From positions 3,088,501 to 3,152,500 of the forward strand of contig NZ_JALJWR010000001.1 of the NCBI RefSeq assembly GCF_024169315.1: a stretch of DNA of 64,000 nt, written 5' to 3'. The position numbers and the translations under genes were made by a program. The stretch's first letter is position 1, and every line of letters begins with the position of its first letter. The notes under the pieces are model-generated. The model worked only from the letters and a program-made list of their open reading frames with translations, had not been told where the DNA came from and searched no databases. This document shows, piece after piece, positions 16,525 through 26,370 of the stretch. Source of the stretch: Pseudomonas migulae. Its GTDB lineage: Bacteria > Pseudomonadota > Gammaproteobacteria > Pseudomonadales > Pseudomonadaceae.

Positions 16525-17997
16525 TTAGCGGAACGGCGGCTCGTCGAAGCTGCGCAGTTTGCGCGAGTGCAGCGAGTTGAGTTCGGTGCGCAACAGGTCC
16601 ACCGCCTCGATACCGATCTTCAAGTGCTGGCTGACCGCGCGCTCATAGAAGGCGTTGGCCGAACCCGGCAGTTTGATTTCGCTGTGCAGCGGTTTGTCCG
16701 AGACGCAGAGCAACGTGCCGTACGGCACCCGCAAGCGATAACCTTGCGCGGCGATGGTGCCGCTTTCCATGTCCACCGCCACGGCGCGGGACAGGTTTAT
16801 CAGCGGACGCTCCTGGGCCCAGCGCAACTCCCAGTTACGGTCGTCGTAGGTCAGCACGGTGCCGGTGCGCAGGCGTTTTTTCAGCTCGTCGCCCTTCTCG
16901 CCGGTGATGTTGGCCGCCGCTTGCTGCAACGCCATCTGCACTTCGGCCAGGGCCGGAATCGGAATGTTCGGCGGCACGACCCGGTCGAGAATCCCGTCGC
17001 GGCGCATGTAGGCGTGAGCCAGCACGTAATCGCCGATGGTCTGCGACTGACGCAGGCCACCGCAGTGACCGATCATCAGCCAGCAATGCGGACGCAGCAC
17101 CGCCAAATGGTCGGTGATGTTCTTGGCGTTGGACGGGCCGACGCCGATGTTCACCAGGGTCACGCCATGACCGTCGCTGGCAATCAGGTGATAGGCCGGC
17201 ATTTGATAGCGGTGCCAAACCACACCCGCCGCAATCGCCGAGGCTTCGCCGTGATCCATGCTCTTTTCGATGATCACGTTGCCCGGCAGAACCATGCGCA
17301 CGAAACGCGGATCGCTGCGCAACTGCTCCAGGCCATGCACGATGAACTGGTCGACGTAGCGGTGGTAGTTGGTCAGCAGAATCCAAGGCTGCACATGACG
17401 CCAGTCGCTGCCGGTGTAATGCACCAGGCGGCGCAGGGAGAAATCCACCCGCGCGGCATCGAACAGGGCCAGCGGCAGGGGATCAGTGTTTTCCCAATCG
17501 TACAGACCGTCAGCGATGCCATCGGTGGCGGCGGACAGGTCGGTACTCGGGAACACCCGCGCCAGCACGGCAGCGGTCACGCCGGAGCCGGCCAGTTCAT
17601 CGCCCTGCTCGACCACGTAGGGATAAGGAATGTTCTGCTGGCTGATGCCGACTTCCACGGTCACGGTGAAGTCGTGCATCAGCGGAACCAGCTGTTCCAG
17701 CAGGTATTTGCGGAAAGCGGCCGGGTGAGTGACGGTGACGCTGTAGGTCCCCGGCAACTGAACCTTGGCGTAGGCGCGGGTGGTCTGTGGGACTTCGCCC
17801 TGGCAGTGATAGGTCAGACGCAGTTCAGGATAACGAAACATCGCACGCTGTTCGGCGTCCGGCTCAATGCGATCCTTGAGGTAACGCTTGAGCGCCTGGT
17901 TCAGTGCGGTGGTGGCACGATTGTGCAAGAGCGCAAGCCGGTCCACGGCTTGCTCGGCGGTTTGAACGATAATAAAAGCTTCGGTCACGATCAGCAT
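16525..17997 (-). CDS. amn: AMP nucleosidase
   Basis: The protein has 490 residues from the ATG at 17997. An alternative ATG nine codons upstream (18024) also has an AGG ahead of it. AMP nucleosidase cleaves AMP to adenine and ribose 5-phosphate and helps balance adenylate pools. The N-terminal AMP-nucleosidase-specific domain (to about residue 180) is followed by a nucleoside phosphorylase-like domain with the phosphate/nucleoside-site stretches VNIGVGPSNAKN and MIGHCGGLR and the AVDMESGTIAAQG purine-site motif near residue 420. It is a single-gene unit. Confidence 0.95.
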   Translation of the reverse strand: MLIVTEAFIIVQTAEQAVDRLALLHNRATTALNQALKRYLKDRIEPDAEQRAMFRYPELRLTYHCQGEVPQTTRAYAKVQLPGTYSVTVTHPAAFRKYLLEQLVPLMHDFTVTVEVGISQQNIPYPYVVEQGDELAGSGVTAAVLARVFPSTDLSAATDGIADGLYDWENTDPLPLALFDAARVDFSLRRLVHYTGSDWRHVQPWILLTNYHRYVDQFIVHGLEQLRSDPRFVRMVLPGNVIIEKSMDHGEASAIAAGVVWHRYQMPAYHLIASDGHGVTLVNIGVGPSNAKNITDHLAVLRPHCWLMIGHCGGLRQSQTIGDYVLAHAYMRRDGILDRVVPPNIPIPALAEVQMALQQAAANITGEKGDELKKRLRTGTVLTYDDRNWELRWAQERPLINLSRAVAVDMESGTIAAQGYRLRVPYGTLLCVSDKPLHSEIKLPGSANAFYERAVSQHLKIGIEAVDLLRTELNSLHSRKLRSFDEPPFR

Positions 17998-18096
17998 CCT
18001 GTGTTCTGACTTGCAGGTCTTCATCTTGCCTGCATCGTCGCTTCACGGGAACAGTGGCGTGTTGATAGATAAATGTTGAGCTACACCCTGGAACTA

Positions 18097-18189
18097 ATGT
18101 GGGAGCGGGCTTGCTCGCGAAGGCGGACTGTCAACCAACATCATTGTTGAATGTTAGACCGCCTTCGCGAGCAAGCCCGCTCCCACATT
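18097..18189. repeat. Paired REP repeat, GGGAGCGGGCTTGCTCGCGA family
   Basis: Near-perfect inverted arms (ATGTGGGAGCGGGCTTGCTC and its complement) flank about 45 bases, which themselves contain the inverted words CCTTCGCGAG. It lies 13 bases beyond the stop of the AidB-like gene, in the gap behind the amn start. Confidence 0.85.
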
Positions 18190-18202
18190 TGATCGGTGTT
18201 GT

Positions 18203-19849
18203 TTACACAAACGGAGTCGATCGGGCGACGATCGCTTCCACATCCAGGCCCCGAGGCAATGCACCGTACACCCGGCCGCCGCCATTCAGACGACTGGCGA
18301 TAAAAGCATCGCTGACCGCCGAATTACCGGCCTCCAGCAACAACTTGGCCTGCAACCCCAACGCAATATCTTCGGTGAGCTGACGGGCACGATACTGAAT
18401 GTCGCTGGTGTCCTTGAAAGCCGTCTGCAATTGGCTGATGTGCGCCGCCAGGCGTTTGTCGCCATGACCGTCGCCCAACTCGCTGAACAGCACATCAAGC
18501 ACACCCGGCTCTTTCGACAGCGCCCGCAGCACGTCCAGGCACTGCACATTGCCGGAACCTTCCCACGTCGAATTGACCGGCGCCTCACGGTACAAACGCG
18601 GCAGGATGGTGTCTTCGACATACCCCGCGCCGCCCATGCACTCGGCGGCTTCGTTGATCATTGCGGGGGCGCGCTTGCAGATCCAGTACTTGCCCACCGC
18701 CGTGACCAGGCGGGCGAATTTCGCTTCGTGCTCATCGTCCAGATGATCCAGCGCCTTGCCCATGCGCAGGCTCAACGCCAGGGCCGCTTCGCTTTCCAGC
18801 GCGAGGTCGGCCAGCACGTTCTGCATCAACGGTTGTTCACTGAGCAGCTTGCCGCCGACCATGCGGTGAGCGCAGTGATGGCTGGCCTGGGTCAATGCCT
18901 GACGCATCAGCGAGCTGGAACCGACCATGCAATCGAAGCGGGTCATGGCCACCATTTCGATGATGGTCGGAACGCCGCGCCCTTCTTCACCGACCATCCA
19001 CGCCAGCGCACCACGGAATTCGACTTCGCTGGACGCATTGGAGCAATTGCCGAGTTTGTTCTTCAGGCGCTGGATGTAGAACTGATTGCGCGTGTCGTCA
19101 GGACGATGGCGCGGCAACAGGAAACAGGTCAGCCCCTTGTCGGTCTGCGCCAGGGTCAGGAACGCATCGCACATCGGCGCGGAACAGAACCACTTGTGGC
19201 CCACCAGTTCATAGGCCTGACCCGGGCCGCTCGCGCCGACCGGATAGGCCTTGGTGGTGTTGGCCCGCACATCGGTGCCGCCCTGTTTCTCGGTCATGGC
19301 CATGCCGATGGTGACGCCGGCCTTGTGCGCCATGCCGACGTTGCGCGGGTCGTATTCGGTGGCGAGGATTTTCGGCAGCCACTGCTCGGCCAGGTCCGGT
19401 TGCAGGCGCATCGCCGGGACGCTGGCGAAGGTCATGGTCAGCGGGCAACCACTGCCGGCTTCAGCCTGGCTGTGCAGGTAGGTCATGGAAGCGCGAGCGA
19501 CATGAGCGCCGTCCTGCGGATGCGCCCAGGGCAGCGAGGTCAGGCCGTGCTCGATCGCGGTGCGCATCAGTTCGTGATACGCCGGGTGAAACTCCACCAG
19601 ATCGATGCGATGACCGTAACGGTCGTGACTGCTGAACACTGGCTTGTTCTGGTTGGCCAGAAACCCCGCTTCCATCAGCGGCCCGCCGGCCAGTGCGCCG
19701 TAAGCGTCGATCCGCGATTCGGCCCAACCGGCCCCGAAACGCCGCGACCAATCCTGCAACGGCAAATCAATGCGATACAGGTTGGTGCCGTCCAGTGACG
19801 GCGGCTGGTTGGTGACGTCGTGGGTTTCGGCGAACTGATGCAGGTTCAT
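18203..19849 (-). CDS. AidB-like acyl-CoA dehydrogenase family protein
   Basis: The protein has 548 residues, longer than ordinary acyl-CoA dehydrogenases (about 380) and equal to the AidB group. AidB is a flavoprotein of the E. coli Ada methylation-damage response whose physiological reaction is unresolved. Visible regions include GMAMTEKQGGTDVRANTT (flavin/acyl site near 190-210), CMGGAGYVEDTILPRLYREAP near 430 and STWEGSGNVQ near 455, which carries the conserved glutamate region. The ATG chosen follows a GGAG at normal spacing; eight upstream codons are in frame but unsupported. No ada-like gene is nearby. Confidence 0.88.
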   Translation of the reverse strand: MNLHQFAETHDVTNQPPSLDGTNLYRIDLPLQDWSRRFGAGWAESRIDAYGALAGGPLMEAGFLANQNKPVFSSHDRYGHRIDLVEFHPAYHELMRTAIEHGLTSLPWAHPQDGAHVARASMTYLHSQAEAGSGCPLTMTFASVPAMRLQPDLAEQWLPKILATEYDPRNVGMAHKAGVTIGMAMTEKQGGTDVRANTTKAYPVGASGPGQAYELVGHKWFCSAPMCDAFLTLAQTDKGLTCFLLPRHRPDDTRNQFYIQRLKNKLGNCSNASSEVEFRGALAWMVGEEGRGVPTIIEMVAMTRFDCMVGSSSLMRQALTQASHHCAHRMVGGKLLSEQPLMQNVLADLALESEAALALSLRMGKALDHLDDEHEAKFARLVTAVGKYWICKRAPAMINEAAECMGGAGYVEDTILPRLYREAPVNSTWEGSGNVQCLDVLRALSKEPGVLDVLFSELGDGHGDKRLAAHISQLQTAFKDTSDIQYRARQLTEDIALGLQAKLLLEAGNSAVSDAFIASRLNGGGRVYGALPRGLDVEAIVARSTPFV

Positions 19850-19922
19850 GACGGGGCTCCTTTGGACAGCCAAGGAATTCAGTTAATCACTGCCCCGAGG
19901 CCGAACAAAGTGGCATATCCGC

Positions 19923-22307
19923 CTAACTGTCGGCGCTTTCGCCTTGTTTTGGACTAAGCACGCGACGATACAACGCAGCCTGCAAGTCTTCGAACTTCAC
20001 CGGTTTGCTCAGGTGATCAATCAAGGCACCGGTCGGGCAACGCTCCCGATCAACGCTCAGGGCAATCATGAACACCGGCAATTGCTCGCAGCCCGGCAAG
20101 GCGCGGATCTGGCAGCACAGTGACGCGCCATCCAGCGACGGCAACTGACCATCGATCAGCACGGCGTCAAAGGTTTCGCGCTGCAAGAGATCCAGCGCAG
20201 CCACGCCATTGTCGGCCGTTCGTACCCGGAACCCGAGCTTGAGCAACATGCCACGCATCACCAACTGGTTGATGCTGTTTTCATCCACCAGCAGCACGGT
20301 GCAGTCCTGCGGCAGGCGCAGACGCGGAAACTCCCGGGGCATCATGGGCGTTGAGACTCGCTCCACCACGGGCAACTCAAACTCGACGTCGAGCTGGAAG
20401 CGACTGCCGCTACCGGGCTCGGAGCGGTGAGTCAGATGCCCGCCAAGCAAGTCGACCAGTTGTCGACAGATCGCCAGGCCAACGCCCAGACCGCCGTATT
20501 CGCGGGTCATCGAGCCGTCGAGCTGGAAGAAGCGCTGGTACAGCGTCGCCTCGCCCAGATCGGTGAAGCCGATGCCGGTGTCGATCACGGCAAAAGACAG
20601 GGCCAGCCGATCGGGGCCTACGGGCTTACCCGTGACCCGCAACGCCACGCCGCCCACCCGGGTGAACTTGATCGCGTTGTCCAGCAGGCATTCCAGGCAT
20701 TGCGCCAACTTGATGTTGTCGCCGTACAAACGGTCCGGCAGACCTGGCGTGACATCGACCTTGAAGTCCAGTGACTTGCCTGACGCATTGCCTTCGAACT
20801 GCACGCGCAGGGCATCGACCACACTGCGCAAACTGAAGGGGGACGCATTGGCCTTGAGCTTGCCGGCCTGCAATTCGGTCAGGGTGAGGATACCGTTGAC
20901 CATGCGCATCATGTCTCGCGCCGAACCGGCGGCCGTTTGCTGGTATTGCTCCAGTTCCGGGTCCATCTCGACGGTTTGCATCAACTCCAGCGAACCGATC
21001 ACACCGTTCATCGGCGTGCGCAATTCGTGGGTCAGCGTCGCGAGGAATTCATCCTTGAGTTTGTTGCTGTGCGCCAGTTGCTGGTTGAGCACTTCGAGTT
21101 TTTGACCGGCATCGAACAAGGTCTGCGCCTGTTGCTCGCGCATGGCGTTGATACGATCGGCCAGGGCCAGGGACAACAGCGCCACTTCGATGGCCGAGCC
21201 GATCTGGCTGGAATACATGGTCAGGAACACGTTCGGCAGGTAACCCAACACCATCATCGTGTTGATGATGCCGCCGAGCAAAAACGCCGACCAGGCGATG
21301 ATGAAATACCGCGCCACCCGCAAGCCGCGCCACCAGGCGAAAAATCCCGCGGCGAAAATCACCACGGTGAACGTCAGGGCCAGCGTCGTCGCCAGACGCA
21401 AGGCCAGGGCGTAACTGGTCATCAATGACAACCCGACCACCACCGCACCGAACGCAATCAACGCCAGCAGCAAGCGATCGAGCCAGCGGCTGAGCGTCGC
21501 CGTCTGCAGGAAGCTACGGGCGAACTGGCTGCCGAACAGCCCTGCGCAGCCAATGAAGAACGGCGTCGCGGCGTTGGCCCACCAGGGATTGTTCGGCCAG
21601 AAATACTGCACCGCCGCGCCGTTCACCGACAGCTGGTACAAACCGAACGAGGCAATGTAGAAGATGTAATAGAGGTAACTGGTGTCGCGCACGCTGAGGT
21701 AGATGAACAGGTTGTAGACCAGCATCCCCAGCAACACGCCGTAAATCAGGCCCAGCACATAGAGCCGCACCGGTTGTTCTTCAAGGAATGCGGTGCTCGA
21801 CCACAACGTCACCGGCGCCTGGATAGACCCTTCGCTTTGCAGGCGCAGGTACAGGGTTTGCGCTTGATCGGGCGTGAAGTTCAGATCGAACAAGTAGTTG
21901 TTCTGGCGAATCTCGCGACTGTCGAACGGCAAGGCATCGCCGGTCTGACGGACCAATCGATAGGCTCCGCCAGCATCGGGCAAATACAGATCAAGGTGAT
22001 CGAGGGGCGGATAGGCCAGCTCCAGCAGCCAGGTCCGTTGCGCAGCCGGATTGGTCGGGCGGTAATGCAGGTCGATTTTCAGCCAGAACACCGAACGCGA
22101 ATAACCGGCGTTGAGGGTGGCCTTATCGTGGGGCTTGAAGTATCCGGCCGCGGCTTGCGCACGGATATCTTCGATGGTCGCCTGACCATCGGCATCTTCG
22201 AACACTTGCAGGGTTCGGCCCAAGGGCAGGCTTTGAGTGAATTCATCGAATTCGACTGCGCTCGCCATGAGGGGCAAGCAAAACAGCAACATCAGCAAAT
22301 AGCGCAT
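19923..22307 (-). CDS. 7TMR-DISM hybrid sensor histidine kinase/response regulator
   Basis: The protein has 794 residues. A signal peptide (1-17) leads to an extracytoplasmic 7TMR-DISMED2 domain (about 20-175), seven transmembrane segments (about 180-385), a short coiled linker, a HisKA domain with phospho-acceptor His427 (THELRTP), a HATPase domain (N box LLDNAIKF near 541, DTGIGF 576-581, GLGVGLAI 607-614) and a C-terminal receiver with acidic Asp675/Glu676 and phospho-acceptor Asp719. It should sense an external ligand, possibly a carbohydrate or envelope signal, and relay phosphate to an unlinked Hpt protein or regulator. No partner gene is adjacent. Confidence 0.93.
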   Translation of the reverse strand: MRYLLMLLFCLPLMASAVEFDEFTQSLPLGRTLQVFEDADGQATIEDIRAQAAAGYFKPHDKATLNAGYSRSVFWLKIDLHYRPTNPAAQRTWLLELAYPPLDHLDLYLPDAGGAYRLVRQTGDALPFDSREIRQNNYLFDLNFTPDQAQTLYLRLQSEGSIQAPVTLWSSTAFLEEQPVRLYVLGLIYGVLLGMLVYNLFIYLSVRDTSYLYYIFYIASFGLYQLSVNGAAVQYFWPNNPWWANAATPFFIGCAGLFGSQFARSFLQTATLSRWLDRLLLALIAFGAVVVGLSLMTSYALALRLATTLALTFTVVIFAAGFFAWWRGLRVARYFIIAWSAFLLGGIINTMMVLGYLPNVFLTMYSSQIGSAIEVALLSLALADRINAMREQQAQTLFDAGQKLEVLNQQLAHSNKLKDEFLATLTHELRTPMNGVIGSLELMQTVEMDPELEQYQQTAAGSARDMMRMVNGILTLTELQAGKLKANASPFSLRSVVDALRVQFEGNASGKSLDFKVDVTPGLPDRLYGDNIKLAQCLECLLDNAIKFTRVGGVALRVTGKPVGPDRLALSFAVIDTGIGFTDLGEATLYQRFFQLDGSMTREYGGLGVGLAICRQLVDLLGGHLTHRSEPGSGSRFQLDVEFELPVVERVSTPMMPREFPRLRLPQDCTVLLVDENSINQLVMRGMLLKLGFRVRTADNGVAALDLLQRETFDAVLIDGQLPSLDGASLCCQIRALPGCEQLPVFMIALSVDRERCPTGALIDHLSKPVKFEDLQAALYRRVLSPKQGESADS

Positions 22308-22621
22308 TTAAGCCCCAGCGTGGCCTGTCCGGTTATCTCAGGAAGCCCCTCATTCCTTTTGAGTAGACGTAAAACCGGTATTACCTGTTATTGGTTTGGA
22401 TCCACTCTAGCATAGCCGTTGATGGCCATTGAACACCATTGAAATATTTACTGCAAAGGCTCTAGTACGGGCGTTCCAGCGGAGCGCATTGAGCCAGAGC
22501 TGTTTGCCCGGTCAGATTGTGACAATCCCGCCAAGTTGCGTTGCCAGCCCATGACTCTCTATCGGCAGGACTGGCAGGCACTGCACCCGAAAATCGATGT
22601 TTGGTGGTAAGCTCGCGCACC
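22308..22621. other. Divergent intergenic region, hybrid kinase / thiD
   Basis: No gene is supported in this 314-base gap. It is AT-richer around 22370-22460 and should hold both promoters. A thiamine-pyrophosphate riboswitch was looked for ahead of thiD and its conserved CTGAGA and ACCTGA boxes were not found. Confidence 0.6.
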
Positions 22622-23419
22622 ATGAATATCTACAGCTCTCGCCCCGTTGTCCTCTGTCTCTCCGGCCACGACCCAAGTGGTGGCGCCGGCTTGCAGGCAG
22701 ATATCGAAGCCCTGCTTGCCCAGGGTTGTCATGCGGCCCCGGCCGTCACCGCCCTGACCGTGCAAGACACGGTCAATGTCACTGACTTCCGCGTCCTCGA
22801 CCGTGAGTGGGTACTGGCCCAGGCCAACGCCGTGCTCAACGATTCCGAAGTCGCTGCCGTCAAACTGGGCATGCTCGGTTCCCTGGAAATGGTCGACACC
22901 GTCGTCGAACTGCTGCAGGCGCACCCGCATTTGCCGATGGTCTGCGACCCGGTGCTGCGCGCCGGCGGCGGCGGGCGACTGGGCAAGGATGAAGTCGGCT
23001 ACGCCATGCGCGAACGCCTGCTGCCCTTGGCCATCATCGCAACCCCTAACCTTCCCGAAGCCCGCATCCTCGCCGAACTGCCCGAAGGCACCGCAGACGA
23101 GTGCGCTGAAAAACTCCTGCCCTACGTCAAACACCTGCTGATCACCGGCGGCCATGGCGATGAAGACGAAATCCACAATCGCCTGTACAGCCGCGACGGT
23201 CGCCGCGAAACCTTCACCTGCCAGCGCTTGCCCGGCAGTTACCACGGCTCCGGCTGCACACTGGCCAGCGCCCTCGCCGGTCGTCTGGCTCAAGGTGAAA
23301 ACCTCGTCAGCGCCGTGCAGACCGCGCTTAACTACACGTGGCGCACCCTGCGCGATGCAGAGCAGCTGGGCAAAGGTCAGTTCGTGCCGCGCCGCCTGCC
23401 ACTGGATTTCTGTTCGTAA
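22622..23419 (+). CDS. thiD: Hydroxymethylpyrimidine (phosphate) kinase ThiD
   Basis: The protein has 265 residues of the PfkB/ribokinase-like fold. It phosphorylates hydroxymethylpyrimidine and then its monophosphate, giving the pyrimidine half of thiamine. The N-terminal SGHDPSGGAGLQADIEA substrate motif (13-29) and the C-terminal SYHGSGCTLASALA anion-hole/catalytic motif near residue 205 are clear. The ATG at 22622 was chosen because the family starts right at MNIYSSRPVVL; a longer frame upstream has no homology-like sequence. It is followed after 18 bases by thiE. Confidence 0.96.
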   Translation: MNIYSSRPVVLCLSGHDPSGGAGLQADIEALLAQGCHAAPAVTALTVQDTVNVTDFRVLDREWVLAQANAVLNDSEVAAVKLGMLGSLEMVDTVVELLQAHPHLPMVCDPVLRAGGGGRLGKDEVGYAMRERLLPLAIIATPNLPEARILAELPEGTADECAEKLLPYVKHLLITGGHGDEDEIHNRLYSRDGRRETFTCQRLPGSYHGSGCTLASALAGRLAQGENLVSAVQTALNYTWRTLRDAEQLGKGQFVPRRLPLDFCS

Positions 23420-23437
23420 CGCCATGAGGCATGTCCG

Positions 23438-24061
23438 ATGAAACTACGTGGCCTTTACGCCATTACCGACAGCCAGTTACTGGCCGGTAAATTCCTGTCG
23501 TACGTGGAGGCGGCGCTGGAAGGCGGCGTCACCCTGCTGCAATATCGCGACAAGAGCAGCGACGAGGCCCGCCGCCTGCGCGAGGCCGAAGCCCTGCGCG
23601 ATCTGTGCGATCGCTACAAGACCCACCTGATCATCAATGACGATGCCGAACTGGCCGCGCGCCTGAACGTCGGCGTGCACCTGGGCCAGACCGATGGCCC
23701 GCTGACCCCGGCCCGTGCGCTGCTGGGTCGCCAGGCGATCATCGGTTCGACCTGCCACGCGCAACTCGAACTCGCTGAACAAGCGGCCAAGGAAGGCGCG
23801 AGCTACGTCGCCTTCGGCCGCTTCTTCAACTCCAACACCAAACCCGGCGCACCGACCTGCAGCCTCGAGCTGCTCGACCAGGCCCGCAGCAAACTGCACC
23901 TGCCGATCTGCGCGATCGGCGGCATCACCCTGGACAATGCCGCGCCACTGGTGGCCCACGGGGTCGATCTGCTGGCGGTGGTCCACGGCCTGTTTGGCGC
24001 CGAGAGCACGGCTGAAGTCACCCGCCGCGCCCGCGCCTTTAATGAATTACTGAAAATCTGA
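23438..24061 (+). CDS. thiE: Thiamine-phosphate synthase ThiE
   Basis: The protein has 207 residues, a TIM-barrel enzyme joining hydroxymethylpyrimidine pyrophosphate and thiazole phosphate to thiamine phosphate. Recognisable parts are LYAITDS at the start, LQYRDKSSD (pyrophosphate-site Arg/Lys), [20 protein letters not shown] and the final phosphate-binding AIGGI. It lies between thiD and hemL with gaps of 18 and 15 bases, so the three are probably one transcript. Confidence 0.96.
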   Translation: MKLRGLYAITDSQLLAGKFLSYVEAALEGGVTLLQYRDKSSDEARRLREAEALRDLCDRYKTHLIINDDAELAARLNVGVHLGQTDGPLTPARALLGRQAIIGSTCHAQLELAEQAAKEGASYVAFGRFFNSNTKPGAPTCSLELLDQARSKLHLPICAIGGITLDNAAPLVAHGVDLLAVVHGLFGAESTAEVTRRARAFNELLKI

Positions 24062-24076
24062 TTTGAGAGCCCGATC

Positions 24077-25360
24077 ATGTCTCGTTCCGAAACGCTGTTT
24101 GCCAATGCCCAGAAACACATTCCCGGTGGCGTGAACTCGCCTGTTCGCGCCTTCAAGAGCGTGGGCGGCACGCCGTTGTTCTTCAAACACGCGGAAGGCG
24201 CCTACGTCACCGACGAAGACAACAAGCGCTATGTGGATTACGTCGGTTCCTGGGGCCCGATGATCCTCGGCCACAGCCATCCGGACGTGCTGGACGCCGT
24301 GCGTAAACAGCTGGAACACGGTTTGTCGTACGGTGCCCCGACCGAGATGGAAACCGAGATGGCCGACCTGGTCTGCTCGATCGTGCCGTCGATGGAAATG
24401 GTGCGCATGGTCAGCTCCGGCACCGAAGCGACCATGAGCGCAATTCGCCTGGCCCGTGGTTTCACCGGTCGCGACAGCATCATCAAGTTCGAAGGCTGCT
24501 ACCACGGTCACTCTGACAGCCTGTTGGTCAAGGCCGGTTCCGGCGCGTTGACCCAAGGCGTGCCGAGCTCGGCCGGTGTGCCGGCAGCATTCGCCAAACA
24601 CACCCTGACCCTGCCGTTCAACGACATCGACGCCGTGGAAACCATGCTCGCCGAAGTCGGCCAGGACGTGGCCTGCATCATCGTCGAGCCGGTGGCCGGC
24701 AACATGAACTGCGTACCGCCGGCGCCGGGCTTCCTCGAAGGCCTGCGGACCCTGTGCGACAAGCACGGCGTGGTGCTGATTTTCGACGAAGTGATGACCG
24801 GTTTTCGTGTCGCCCTCGGCGGTGCTCAAGCGCACTACGGCGTCACGCCAGACCTGACCACGTTCGGCAAGATCATCGGTGGCGGCATGCCGGTCGGTTG
24901 CTTTGGCGGCAAACGCGAAATCATGTCGCACATCGCGCCACTGGGCCCGGTTTATCAGGCGGGCACCTTGTCGGGTAACCCGCTGGCGATGGCCGCCGGC
25001 CTGACGACCTTGCGCCTGATCAGCCGCCCGGGCTTCCACGCCGAGCTGAGCGACTACACCAGCCGCCTGCTCGATGGCCTGCAACAACGCGCCGATGCCG
25101 CCGGCATTCCGTTCGTGACCACGCAAGCCGGTGGCATGTTCGGCCTTTACTTCAGCGGCGCCGACGATATCGTCACGTTTGATGATGTGATGGCCAGCGA
25201 CGCGAAGCTGTTCGGCCGCTTCTTCCACCTGATGCTCGAAGGCGGCGTGTACCTGGCGCCGAGTGCATTCGAAGCCGGCTTCACCTCGATTGCCCACGGC
25301 GAAGCCGAGTTGAAACTGACGCTGGATGCCGCCGAACGCGCATTTGCCGCATTGAAGTAA
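24077..25360 (+). CDS. hemL: Glutamate-1-semialdehyde 2,1-aminomutase HemL
   Basis: The protein has 427 residues, the usual length. It is a class III PLP enzyme moving the amino group within glutamate-1-semialdehyde to make 5-aminolevulinate in the C5 tetrapyrrole pathway. The PLP lysine is in [13 protein letters not shown] near residue 265 and the cofactor-phosphate region [10 protein letters not shown] near 115. It ends the thiD-thiE-hemL unit, and a strong hairpin follows at 25370-25397. Confidence 0.97.
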   Translation: MSRSETLFANAQKHIPGGVNSPVRAFKSVGGTPLFFKHAEGAYVTDEDNKRYVDYVGSWGPMILGHSHPDVLDAVRKQLEHGLSYGAPTEMETEMADLVCSIVPSMEMVRMVSSGTEATMSAIRLARGFTGRDSIIKFEGCYHGHSDSLLVKAGSGALTQGVPSSAGVPAAFAKHTLTLPFNDIDAVETMLAEVGQDVACIIVEPVAGNMNCVPPAPGFLEGLRTLCDKHGVVLIFDEVMTGFRVALGGAQAHYGVTPDLTTFGKIIGGGMPVGCFGGKREIMSHIAPLGPVYQAGTLSGNPLAMAAGLTTLRLISRPGFHAELSDYTSRLLDGLQQRADAAGIPFVTTQAGGMFGLYFSGADDIVTFDDVMASDAKLFGRFFHLMLEGGVYLAPSAFEAGFTSIAHGEAELKLTLDAAERAFAALK

Positions 25361-25369
25361 TGCTGTGCC

Positions 25370-25400
25370 GCTGACGTTGGCGATTGCCAGCGTCAGCTTT
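25370..25400 (+). terminator. Terminator-like hairpin after hemL
   Basis: GCTGACGTTGGC at 25370-25381 pairs with GCCAGCGTCAGC at 25386-25397 (12 pairs, one G-T wobble, 4-base loop) and is followed by TTT. It begins 10 bases past the hemL stop codon. Confidence 0.7.
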
Positions 25401-25496
25401 CACCTACATTTCAGCGTCTTTTCTTACTCATCTGCCAATAATCTCCCGCAAACCGGGCGATATATTCCCCGCGCAGCAGAAAAACGAGTAAAGACT

Positions 25497-25526
25497 TTGT
25501 AAGGTTGGCCCTGCTTATTTCATAAT
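25497..25526 (+). promoter_or_regulatory. Probable sigma-70 promoter of the Sel1 gene
   Basis: TTGTAA (25497-25502) and CATAAT (25521-25526) are separated by 18 bases. The site lies about 60 bases upstream of the Sel1-repeat gene start and downstream of the hemL terminator. Confidence 0.5.
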
Positions 25527-25584
25527 GCGCGCTTATTGGATCCCTCGATGGGTCCGCGCGCCCTTCAGAGGTAAGTCGATTCCC

Positions 25585-26139
25585 ATGAACCGCACCGGCC
25601 GCGCCCTTGCATTGGGCTGCCTGTTGCTCCTTCAGCCCCTGCTCGCGCTCGCACAAGCAGGCGGCAACTCGTTGTTAATCCCAGCGATGGGTCGCTGCAC
25701 CCTCAATACCCAGCCGCAAGACCTGGCGCAGGCGCTCGCCGCCTGCCAGAAAGCGTCGGATGAAGGGGATGGGCAAGCGCAATACGAGCTGGGCGAGTTC
25801 TACTACGACGGCAAAAACACGCCGCGCGACCTCAAAAAAGCCCTCGACTACTTCGAAAAGGCCTCGCTGCAAGGCCACGCCCAGGCGCAATTCAAACTCG
25901 GCACCATGTTCTTCCACGGCGAAGGCGTACCGGCCAATAACGTTCAGGCATATATCGTGCTGAAAATGGCCGCGGTCAACGGTGCTGAAGAAGCGCTGGA
26001 TACGGCAGATGAAGTCGCCGAGAAGATGCCGCGTGAAGAGCTTGAGGTGGCTACCCAGGTGCTGGGGCAAATCTTCCGCAAGTACCTGATGGAATTGCAA
26101 AGTGCCGACGGGCGTACGCCGTTTTCGCCACTTCCCTGA
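25585..26139 (+). CDS. Secreted Sel1-repeat protein
   Basis: The protein has 184 residues. A signal peptide (about 1-26, cleavage near LALAQA-GG) is followed by Sel1-like repeats, seen as AQYELGEFYYDGKNTPRDLKKALDYF and AQFKLGTMFFHGEGVP-type units. Such alpha/alpha solenoids mediate protein-protein contacts. The role here is unknown. The upstream 20 codons in frame were left out because the signal peptide starts at MNRTGRALALG and the promoter overlaps them. Confidence 0.85.
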   Translation: MNRTGRALALGCLLLLQPLLALAQAGGNSLLIPAMGRCTLNTQPQDLAQALAACQKASDEGDGQAQYELGEFYYDGKNTPRDLKKALDYFEKASLQGHAQAQFKLGTMFFHGEGVPANNVQAYIVLKMAAVNGAEEALDTADEVAEKMPREELEVATQVLGQIFRKYLMELQSADGRTPFSPLP

Positions 26140-26171
26140 ATTGAACGCTGGCCCCTGTGTTGAGGGGATTT

Positions 26172-26338
26172 TGTGGCGAGGGGATTTATCCCCTTTCGGC
26201 TGCGCAGCAGTCGTAAAATCAGCGAATGCGGTCCAACTGAAAGAATGAGGCGTCTGGTTGGGGGCCGCTTCGCAGCCCAACGGGGATAAATCCCCTCGCC
26301 ACAATAAACCCCCTTGCCACAATCACCCTCTTGCCACA
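26172..26338. repeat. GTGGCGAGGGG-family REP element with tandem right end
   Basis: TGTGGCGAGGGGATTTATCC at the left pairs with GGATAAATCCCCTCGCCACA at about 26284-26303. The right end is then repeated twice more in decayed form (CCCCTTGCCACAAT, CCCTCTTGCCACAG) up to 26338. It sits between the convergent stops of the Sel1 and DUF1820 genes. Confidence 0.75.
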
Positions 26339-26370
26339 GAAGAGAGCTCTGTCAGCTTAAAGACTGCGGC

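Noticed and set aside
22308..22621. Thiamine-pyrophosphate riboswitch ahead of thiD
   Set aside because: The conserved CTGAGA and ACCTGA boxes and the expected helices could not be found.
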